A DNA stretch of 5,336 nt from Candidatus Heimdallarchaeota archaeon (GTDB lineage: Archaea; Asgardarchaeota; Heimdallarchaeia; Heimdallarchaeales; Heimdallarchaeaceae), in NCBI GenBank assembly GCA_030628305.1, contig DAOVRE010000140.1, positions 1 through 5,336 on the forward strand, read 5' to 3'. This document shows positions 1 through 4,832 of this stretch, piece after piece; position 1 is the first letter of the stretch; each line of letters opens with the position of its first letter. The notes under the pieces are model-generated. The model worked only from the letters and a program-made list of their open reading frames with translations. It was not told the DNA's origin and did no database searches. Both the position numbers and the translations under genes were made by a program.

Positions 1-737
1 ATCCATCTATGCCCCCTATTAATCATCCAACTTTTCTCTTTCTCTTTTCTTGTTTCAGGAGTAACTCTCACAGTTGCTGGAATTTGACCTAATGGACGTT
101 GATTTAATGTTTCAGTGTATATTTCTGTATATTCTTGGATAATATCTTCAGGGCATGTCTCAAACATTTCCAGAGTTATTCCATCGCGCTTTGATAATGT
201 CTCACCTGTTGATTTCCATTGTTTGATTAAATCCCAATCAATCTTATTAAAATGCAATCTGAATTCAGCTTCTTCATGCACGAGTATTCCTCTTAGAAAA
301 TTACAAAAATTTATTCCTGTTTCATCAGAAAGTGTTGAAGTAATAGTTGTAATTCGTTCAAGTGTAAGGAGATGATCTAGAACTGTTCGAAGAAGTTTAG
401 AACCAAAACCTTTCCTTCTAGAAGATTTGCTAATACCAAGTTCTACAGCTGCTATATGTTTTGTTTGCTCGTAATTAGTTGCTAGTTTTGTGTTATAATT
501 CACTTGAGCAAAACCTATGACCAGTTCATCGTTTTCTGTAGTAATTAACCATCGATGTGTCTCATTCCTTGGATTCTGATCACTCATCATTTTTTTACGC
601 AAATCTCTTGGATAAGGAATGTCATCAGGTTCAACTTCTAAGAAAAGTTCGTCATTTAAATCGAAGTATTTCTCAAATAAGTCATCTGTAGCTGTAAATA
701 CATCAAATTTACTTATTCTATGAATTGGAAGAGACAT
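1..737 (-). CDS. Tandem GNAT-family N-acetyltransferase, C-terminal part cut by window edge
   Basis: The minus-strand frame from ATG at 737-735 stays open for 245 codons to the left edge with no stop, so this is the N-terminal part of a longer protein. The first GNAT domain spans about residues 5-165. Its acetyl-CoA pyrophosphate loop is visible at residues 99-115 (ELGISKSSRRKGFGSKLL), with R108-K-G-F-G112 as the R/Q-x-x-G-x-G signature. From about residue 185 the sequence (DGITLEMFETCPEDII, then TLNQRPLGQIP) resembles the start of a second GNAT repeat, as in two-domain acetyltransferases of the mycothiol-synthase-like type; it ends before that domain's own motif A. The acyl acceptor cannot be read from sequence. 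The start is supported by a TATA-like element centred about 26 bp upstream, which implies a leaderless mRNA. It is transcribed divergently from the flavoprotein operon. Family assignment is strong; substrate is unknown. Confidence 0.85.
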   Translation of the reverse strand, partial: MSLPIHRISKFDVFTATDDLFEKYFDLNDELFLEVEPDDIPYPRDLRKKMMSDQNPRNETHRWLITTENDELVIGFAQVNYNTKLATNYEQTKHIAAVELGISKSSRRKGFGSKLLRTVLDHLLTLERITTITSTLSDETGINFCNFLRGILVHEEAEFRLHFNKIDWDLIKQWKSTGETLSKRDGITLEMFETCPEDIIQEYTEIYTETLNQRPLGQIPATVRVTPETRKEKEKSWMINRGHRW

Positions 738-759
738 TTTATGATTTTAAAAAAGAGAT

Positions 760-767
760 TTTATAAA
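760..767 (-). promoter_or_regulatory. TATA box of the GNAT gene (leaderless)
   Basis: TTTATAAA reads the same on both strands, but its centre (about 763.5) lies 26-27 bp from the minus-strand ATG at 737. That is the normal archaeal TATA-to-start-site distance, so transcription would begin at or next to the start codon. No Shine-Dalgarno sequence precedes the ATG, which agrees with a leaderless transcript. Read on the plus strand it would start transcription near 790, where no gene begins. Confidence 0.6.
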
Positions 768-827
768 TATACTACATTTTTGAGTGAAAAGGATGAGATA
801 ATCTTTATTCCATGGTTTTCGCTAAAG

Positions 828-835
828 TATAAATA
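828..835 (+). promoter_or_regulatory. TATA box of the flavoprotein operon; decides the start at 858
   Basis: TATAAATA, preceded by a purine-rich BRE-like stretch (CTAAAG). Its centre at about 831.5 predicts a transcription start near 858, exactly at the second in-frame ATG of the following gene. The upstream ATG at 843 lies only about 12 bp beyond the TATA centre and would not be in the mRNA. The site is therefore direct evidence for a leaderless start at 858. It is divergent from the GNAT promoter about 68 bp away. Confidence 0.65.
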
Positions 836-857
836 AAGGCTAATGTATGACTATTTA

Positions 858-1433
858 ATGAGTTATGTAATTTTGAATGGAATGTATAAAGAGGATATGT
901 TCATTCCAGAAGTAAACCAAATAGTTTCTGAAAAATTTCAACAGATGGATTACAAAGGAGATACTCTTATCCTTCACGATAAAGAGATTAAACCTTGTTT
1001 GGGTTGCTTCAAATGTTGGGTTCAGACACCGGGGATTTGTATAATTGATGATTATGGTAGAGAAGTAGCCAAAAAAATGATACAGTCAGATATTCTAGTC
1101 TATCTTACTCCTATCACCTATGGTGGATATTCTGCTGAACTGAAAAAAGCAGTTGATAGATCACTGGGTTTAATTTCACCATTCTTCCGCGTTTACGAAA
1201 ATGAGATTCATCATGAGATGAGATATGATAAATATCCTCATCTTGTGGTTATTGGAACACTAGATAAACCTAATACGGAGCAAGAAGAGATTTTTGCGAC
1301 ATTAGTTAAACGTAATGTGCTCAATCTCTTTTGTGAGAAATATTCTACTCTTGTCATTTACAGAGGCGATGACGAGGATGCCATTAAGATGAAGATCAAA
1401 AGTGGTTTAGCAGAGATAGGTGTAGAAAGATGA
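858..1433 (+). CDS. Iron-sulfur-flavoprotein-like flavodoxin-fold oxidoreductase
   Basis: A 191-residue flavodoxin-fold protein of the NADPH-dependent FMN reductase / iron-sulfur flavoprotein superfamily. The first strand is MSYVILNG at the very N-terminus. Cys47, Cys50, Cys53 and Cys61 form CX2CX2CX7C followed by IIDD, the compact cysteine cluster seen in ISF-like proteins, where it can hold a 4Fe-4S cluster. TPITYGGYSAELKKAVDR (84-101) is the loop expected to contact the flavin ring. The usual phosphate-binding loop after strand 1 (GSPRxxSN type) is replaced by NGMYKEDMF, which is unusual and may weaken FMN binding. The start at 858 is preferred over the ATG at 843 because it coincides with the predicted transcription start and gives the normal family N-terminus. 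Its last codons overlap the next flavodoxin gene by 4 bp (ATGA), so the two are likely translationally coupled and may form one complex. The electron donor and acceptor are unknown. Confidence 0.82.
   Translation: MSYVILNGMYKEDMFIPEVNQIVSEKFQQMDYKGDTLILHDKEIKPCLGCFKCWVQTPGICIIDDYGREVAKKMIQSDILVYLTPITYGGYSAELKKAVDRSLGLISPFFRVYENEIHHEMRYDKYPHLVVIGTLDKPNTEQEEIFATLVKRNVLNLFCEKYSTLVIYRGDDEDAIKMKIKSGLAEIGVER
1418..1422 (+). promoter_or_regulatory. Ribosome binding site for the second flavodoxin gene
   Basis: AGGTG lies 7 nt before the ATG at 1430, inside the end of the upstream gene. It matches the core of the anti-Shine-Dalgarno sequence, with spacing typical for internal operon genes, and supports the ATGA-overlap start. 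Confidence 0.5.
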
Positions 1434-2158
1434 ATAAACAGTTAACTTTCCTAATGTGTAGTCCAAGGGGAGATAAAAGTGCCTCTCATTCTATTGGCTC
1501 CTATCTTGTAAGCTTATTTGAGGAGAAAGAAATAGTCGTGAAAACTTTTGGTGTATATAAAACACTAAGGAATCAAGAAAAAACAGAAGAAATGATCAAG
1601 TCTGTTGATGATAGCGACATTGTCCTAATCTCATCACCACTCTATATAGATCAAGCTCCTTATGTGACAATTAAACTAATGGACATCATATCTGAAGCAT
1701 CTCAACAAGGTAAGCTTAGCAATAAAACAAGACATCTTTTTGCAATATCAAATGCCGGTTTTCTTGAATATTATCATAACAGTTTAGTTTTGAAAATCTA
1801 TGAACAATTTGCAAAGAAAAACGATTTAATTTGGGCAGGAGGTTTACCAATTGGTGCTGCTGGAACATATGTCACATACCCCATACCAGAATTCTTGAAG
1901 ATGCTGGAACAATTACCAGAGGATGATTATAGACAAGAAATTTATAATAAACCTACAAAAATTCTTGATTCCGTAATTAGATCATCAGTGAATCATTTGA
2001 GCAAAGGTGAAATTGTACCAAAAGATGACCTTCAGAAATTAGAGTTTATTCCAATGCCTCTAGAAGCATATGTAAAAGGTGGTAATAGTTCTTGGCCTGA
2101 AGCAGCAAAACAATTTGGTGCTGAAGATAAACTAAGAGATAAACCCTATGAGAGATGA
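1430..2158 (+). CDS. Flavodoxin-fold NAD(P)H-dependent FMN oxidoreductase
   Basis: A complete 242-residue flavodoxin-fold protein, longer than a minimal flavodoxin. Strand 1 and the FMN phosphate loop are clear (LTFLMCSPRGDKSAS, residues 5-19). SSPLYIDQAPYVTIKLMD (68-85) is the usual second flavin-binding loop, and AISNAGFLE (105-113) corresponds to the third. The CXXC-type cluster of the upstream protein is absent. After about residue 165 there is a C-terminal extension rich in charged residues, with PMPLEAYVKGGNSSWP near its end, for which I see no named domain. The start overlaps the preceding stop (ATGA) and has an AGGTG site 7 nt upstream. The protein probably binds FMN and accepts electrons from NAD(P)H; its physiological acceptor is unknown. 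It lies between an ISF-like partner and a methyltransferase. The fold is well supported, the exact reaction is not. Confidence 0.8.
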   Translation: MNKQLTFLMCSPRGDKSASHSIGSYLVSLFEEKEIVVKTFGVYKTLRNQEKTEEMIKSVDDSDIVLISSPLYIDQAPYVTIKLMDIISEASQQGKLSNKTRHLFAISNAGFLEYYHNSLVLKIYEQFAKKNDLIWAGGLPIGAAGTYVTYPIPEFLKMLEQLPEDDYRQEIYNKPTKILDSVIRSSVNHLSKGEIVPKDDLQKLEFIPMPLEAYVKGGNSSWPEAAKQFGAEDKLRDKPYER

Positions 2159-2164
2159 AAGATA

Positions 2165-2998
2165 ATGATTATTGATTCATTTGAAGCTGAAAAAATACTT
2201 AAAGCTTATCAAAAGAGAAAAGCTTCAGTTAAAGTAAAGCTAGATCTTGGATTAAATAATCAAATTGCATATTTTGAGGGGGAAAACATCAGAATCGGTG
2301 ATTTTACCTACACCCTAAAAACGATAAAAAAACTTGAGAAAGCTCAAGCAGCTTTCCTACTTGAAAAAAAACCCAGAAAGATTGCTTTTTTCGATGAATG
2401 CTATTACAAACTAGAACCAATCAAGGGAACAGTTCCAACAATAGAGATTGATGGGATTCGGATGCACAGAACAAAGCATATGACACCTTTAGAAGATGCT
2501 GAAAGAAAAATAAAATATGTGGCTGTAAAATCATCAGATATAGTGCTTGATATATGTACGGGATTGGGATACACGGCAATTCAAGCTAGTAAGAGAAGAG
2601 CTGAGGTTACAACGATAGAAAAAGATTCTAATGTATTGGAGATAGCAGGATTCAATCCTTATTCAAGAGAACTTTTTGATGGTATTGAACAAGGAAAGAT
2701 TCGTTTACTCAACGAAAATGCAGCGGATTCAGTAAAGAAATTCGACAATGATTCCTTTAGTGTAATTCTTCATGACCCTCCCCGGTTCTCTTTTGCAGGT
2801 GAGTTGTATTCTGAAGAGTTTTACGAGGAATTGTATCGCATTATTAAACCTAAAGGAAGATTGCTCCATTATGTAGGCAACCCTGGTTCAAAATATCGAG
2901 GGAAAGATTTTGTGAAAGGTGTCCAAAACAGACTTAACGCGGTTGGTTTCAAAACAAAGAAGACACCTGATGGTGAGAGCGTTTTAGGATATAAATAA
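2165..2998 (+). CDS. Archaeal class I SAM-dependent methyltransferase (COG2521-like)
   Basis: A 277-residue protein. Residues 1-110 form a family-specific N-terminal region with the DLGL element (27-30) and a short beta-rich segment. Residues 115-277 are a Rossmann-type methyltransferase. Motif I is DICTGLGYTA (129-138), the acidic residue ending strand 2 is E152, motif IV is DPPRFS (204-209), and YRIIKPKGRLLHY (224-236) is followed by GNPG. DPP-type motif IV is common in enzymes that methylate exocyclic or ring nitrogens, but the substrate here is not known. The sequence pattern, notably FSFAGELYSEEFYEELYR, resembles what I recall of the predicted archaeal methyltransferase family COG2521; that assignment is from memory. 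It starts 6 bp after the previous stop with no strong Shine-Dalgarno sequence, so it is probably the last gene of the flavoprotein operon. Spermidine-synthase-like folds are an alternative parent family. Confidence 0.8.
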   Translation: MIIDSFEAEKILKAYQKRKASVKVKLDLGLNNQIAYFEGENIRIGDFTYTLKTIKKLEKAQAAFLLEKKPRKIAFFDECYYKLEPIKGTVPTIEIDGIRMHRTKHMTPLEDAERKIKYVAVKSSDIVLDICTGLGYTAIQASKRRAEVTTIEKDSNVLEIAGFNPYSRELFDGIEQGKIRLLNENAADSVKKFDNDSFSVILHDPPRFSFAGELYSEEFYEELYRIIKPKGRLLHYVGNPGSKYRGKDFVKGVQNRLNAVGFKTKKTPDGESVLGYK

Positions 2999-3028
2999 AG
3001 AGGATAGTTCTATCTTTAAAAGATAAGA

Positions 3029-3096
3029 AAAATAGAGTTTTAGAGAGAACCTTTTAGGAGTATGTATGTTTTTAATCCAGCGTTTCTCTCTATTTT
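3029..3096 (+). other. Imperfect hairpin after the methyltransferase gene
   Basis: The right arm 3084-3096 (TTCTCTCTATTTT) can pair with two left segments: AAAATA at 3029-3034 and GAGAGAA at 3043-3049, leaving 3035-3042 as a bulge. Alternatively AAAATAGAG (3029-3037) pairs straight with CTCTATTTT (3088-3096). The loop of about 34 nt contains AGGAG (3056-3060) and ATGs at 3062 and 3066. It may help 3' end formation or be a post-transcriptional element. AT-rich pairing makes it only moderately convincing. Confidence 0.35.
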
Positions 3097-3160
3097 GAGT
3101 TCTTTGTTGAGTTTCATTTTTATTGCGAGTTTTTTGTTCATTTTTTTGCACCTATCTTAA
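3062..3160 (+). CDS. Doubtful small ORF: 32-residue hydrophobic peptide
   Basis: An ATG-to-TAA frame encodes 32 residues with one nearly continuous hydrophobic stretch (residues 8-30, including LLSFIFIASFLFIFL) and no charged residue, as in a single-pass membrane peptide. AGGAG ends only 1 nt before the ATG, too close for an ordinary Shine-Dalgarno site, and the T-rich tracts that create the Phe, Leu and Ile codons are better explained as a terminator. I list it because it is an intact frame in an otherwise gene-free stretch; it is more likely not a gene. Confidence 0.15.
   Translation: MYVFNPAFLSILSSLLSFIFIASFLFIFLHLS
3116..3148 (+). terminator. Oligo-T terminator array ending the flavoprotein-methyltransferase operon
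   Basis: Three T-runs of rising length lie on the plus strand: T5 (3117-3121), T6 (3130-3135) and T7 (3141-3147). Archaeal RNA polymerase terminates at such U-rich tracts without needing a stem. They lie 120-150 bp after the methyltransferase stop and before the promoter of the next unit, so they separate the two operons. Confidence 0.55.
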
Positions 3161-3200
3161 CATCACTATCCCTTTTAAAAAGGATTGAACACAGAAAGAG

Positions 3201-3215
3201 GTCACAAGTTGTGAC
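3201..3215. promoter_or_regulatory. Perfect 7-1-7 palindrome, probable regulator binding site
   Basis: GTCACAA and TTGTGAC are perfect inverted copies around a single central G. The centre at 3208 is about 55 bp upstream of the predicted transcription start at 3263 and about 30 bp upstream of the TATA centre. That position, just upstream of the TATA/BRE region, is typical of archaeal activator sites. If an alternative TATA-like TTTTAAAA at 3173-3180 were used, the palindrome would cover the start site and act as a repressor operator. The binding protein is not encoded in the window. Confidence 0.5.
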
Positions 3216-3233
3216 ATTTTCAGCAAAACAACA

Positions 3234-3241
3234 TTATTAAA
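3234..3241 (+). promoter_or_regulatory. TATA box of the hydrolase-flavoprotein-radical SAM operon
   Basis: TTATTAAA has its centre at about 3237.5, 25-26 bp before the ATG at 3263, so transcription should begin at the start codon (leaderless). No Shine-Dalgarno site is visible before 3263, which agrees. It is the third case in this window of a TATA element at this distance from an ATG. Confidence 0.5.
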
Positions 3242-3262
3242 GGGTAAGACATTGTTTCCTTA

Positions 3263-3913
3263 ATGATAAAGGAAGATTATCTAACCGAACAAAATAGAGA
3301 GGAGAAAATTAGTTGTTGGTTAGATGAGTGCAAAAAAATCAAATCATATCGTCCTTTTGAACTAAATTTGAAGAAAGCAGCACTTTTAGTTCTTGATATG
3401 CAGGATTACTTTGTGAATGAAGCGTCACATGCTTTTGTTCCTTCCTCATTAAACATAATATCCTCAATCCGAGAGATTTCTAAGATTATTCAAGGGGCGG
3501 GAAACAAAGTAATCTTCTCAAGACATTTAGATACAGAAAACGAATCAAGTACAATGAATAGATGGTGGAAAGACAATATTAGACTTGATAATAATCTTTC
3601 AAAAATCACCCACATGCTAAACAAGCAAGCTATAGAAGTCATTGAGAAAAGCCATTACAGCGCATTCTATGAAACGGATCTAGAAACCATTCTCAAGGAA
3701 AATGATATTGAACAAGTAATAATAACAGGTGTGATGACACATCTTTGCTGTGAAACAACTGCGAGAGATGCATTCATGAGAGGGTTTGAGGTTTTCTTTG
3801 TGGTAAATGCCACAGCTACATATACAGAAGAACTACATCTAGGAACCCTAAGAGCGATATCTCATGGTTTTGGTACATGTATATCAACAGGGGAGATAAT
3901 CAATGAAAAATAA
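3263..3913 (+). CDS. Isochorismatase-family cysteine hydrolase
   Basis: A 216-residue cytoplasmic alpha/beta hydrolase of the isochorismatase-like superfamily, which cleaves amide, ureido or vinyl-ether bonds. The Asp-Lys-Cys triad is complete. D45 lies in LVLDMQDYF, K129 in EKSHYSAFYETDLE, and C162 in GVMTHLCCETTARDAF, where a second Cys163 replaces the usual Val. A non-prolyl bend is expected at GVMT. The DxHxxxxH zinc site of nicotinamidases is missing: the equivalent stretch is SRHLDTENE, followed by MNRWWKDNIR, a segment more like those of N-carbamoylsarcosine-amidase or isochorismatase-type members. A charged helix of about 35 residues precedes the first strand. The start at 3263 fits the leaderless promoter. 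The gene overlaps the next one by 11 bp. Its substrate is unknown; cooperation with the downstream flavoprotein and radical SAM enzyme is inferred from the overlaps. Confidence 0.85.
   Translation: MIKEDYLTEQNREEKISCWLDECKKIKSYRPFELNLKKAALLVLDMQDYFVNEASHAFVPSSLNIISSIREISKIIQGAGNKVIFSRHLDTENESSTMNRWWKDNIRLDNNLSKITHMLNKQAIEVIEKSHYSAFYETDLETILKENDIEQVIITGVMTHLCCETTARDAFMRGFEVFFVVNATATYTEELHLGTLRAISHGFGTCISTGEIINEK
3890..3895 (+). promoter_or_regulatory. Ribosome binding site for the thioredoxin-reductase-like gene
   Basis: GGGGAG, with its end about 7 nt before the ATG at 3903, lies inside the end of the hydrolase gene. It is a good Shine-Dalgarno match and fixes the start of the overlapping flavoprotein gene. 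Confidence 0.55.
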
Positions 3914-4832
3914 ACTAATAACTGAAGTTGCTTTGATTGGAGGAGGACCAGCTTGTGCAACAGCTGCAATACAACTGATTAGAGCTGGAATAGACATAAT
4001 TCTTGTTTCAAAGGAAATAGGAGGAACCATTAAGAATGCTAATCTGGTTGAAAATCTCATAGGTTATCCAGAAGGGGTAGTTGGGAAAGATTTCGCCAGA
4101 TCATTTCAATTACAACTAACAAAAGCTGGTGTTACAATTATTCTAGAGGAAGTTCTAACAGTTGAGCAAGTAAGTAGTGGTTACACAATTAAAACAGCTG
4201 AAACAGAAATACACAGCGAGTATCTTATTGTAGGCACAGGATCTATCCCTAAGAAACTAGAGGTTGAGGGTGAAAAAGAATCTTTTCTAAATGGAAAGTT
4301 GTTTTATGAAATGTATAATGTTAAACAGTTTGCAGACAAAAAAGATATCGGCATAATAGGAAGTGGAGATGTAGCATATGATTATGCTCTAAATCTTCAA
4401 GATGTAGCAAATAAAATATCAATTATACGTAGAACTGATAAAACATCGAGTCTTCCAATTTTGCAAAAGCGAGTGAAGAATACAGATAATATTGTTCTTC
4501 TTAACGATTATGTGATAAAGAAAGTAGAGCTCAAAGACGATAAAATATCTCTTGAAATGGATGTGGATGGAAAACCTATCACTATGATAAAAGACTTAGT
4601 TTTGGTTGCTATAGGTAGAAAACCAAATTATTGTTTTCTCTCTGAGGGTATAATCACTGAATATAACAATCCAAAATCAGATTCTAGAATATACTTTATT
4701 GGTGACGTAAACAAAAATAATTTCAGGCAAGTTTCGATAGCTATGGGAGATGGAATGAAGGTTGCAATGGAAATAGTTAAAGAGGAAGCTCAAGAAGAAA
4801 GATATCATGGAGCTTCTAGGAAAGTATGGTAA
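3903..4832 (+). CDS. Thioredoxin-reductase-like FAD/NADPH oxidoreductase lacking the redox CxxC
   Basis: A 309-residue two-dinucleotide-domain flavoprotein, the usual length of low-molecular-weight thioredoxin reductases. The N-terminal FAD loop is GGGPACATAA (13-22), with Cys18 where Gly is normal. VENLIGYPEGVVGKDF (49-64) is the conserved flavin-proximal segment. The NAD(P) domain has GSGDVAYDYA (153-162) and RR at 176-177, the pair that in this family binds the NADPH 2'-phosphate. YFIGDVN (264-270) and RQVSIAMGDG (275-284) close the FAD site. At the position of the catalytic CATC the sequence is LFYEMYNV (133-140), so the active-site disulfide is missing and thioredoxin reduction by the standard route is excluded. 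A ferredoxin- or flavodoxin-NADP reductase-like role is the likeliest alternative. It overlaps the hydrolase by 11 bp and the radical SAM gene by 26 bp, so it may supply electrons to the latter; this is inference. Confidence 0.82.
   Translation: MKNKLITEVALIGGGPACATAAIQLIRAGIDIILVSKEIGGTIKNANLVENLIGYPEGVVGKDFARSFQLQLTKAGVTIILEEVLTVEQVSSGYTIKTAETEIHSEYLIVGTGSIPKKLEVEGEKESFLNGKLFYEMYNVKQFADKKDIGIIGSGDVAYDYALNLQDVANKISIIRRTDKTSSLPILQKRVKNTDNIVLLNDYVIKKVELKDDKISLEMDVDGKPITMIKDLVLVAIGRKPNYCFLSEGIITEYNNPKSDSRIYFIGDVNKNNFRQVSIAMGDGMKVAMEIVKEEAQEERYHGASRKVW

Noticed and set aside
115..375. Plus-strand open frame of 86 codons
   Set aside because: It lies wholly inside the minus-strand GNAT gene, has no recognisable domain, promoter or ribosome site, and is a shadow frame.
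786..810. Loose dyad between the divergent promoters (AGATAATCT and flanks)
   Set aside because: The arms are short and imperfect in AT-rich DNA, so an operator cannot be claimed.
843..857. ATG at 843 as the start of the ISF-like gene
   Set aside because: It is only about 12 bp from the TATA centre and so upstream of the predicted transcription start. It also adds five residues before the standard first beta strand.
3171..3183. CCTTTTAAAAAGG near-palindrome as the main promoter of the hydrolase operon
   Set aside because: Its TATA-like core would start transcription near 3203, 60 nt before the ATG, with no Shine-Dalgarno site to use. The element at 3234-3241 fits better, so this is kept only as an alternative.
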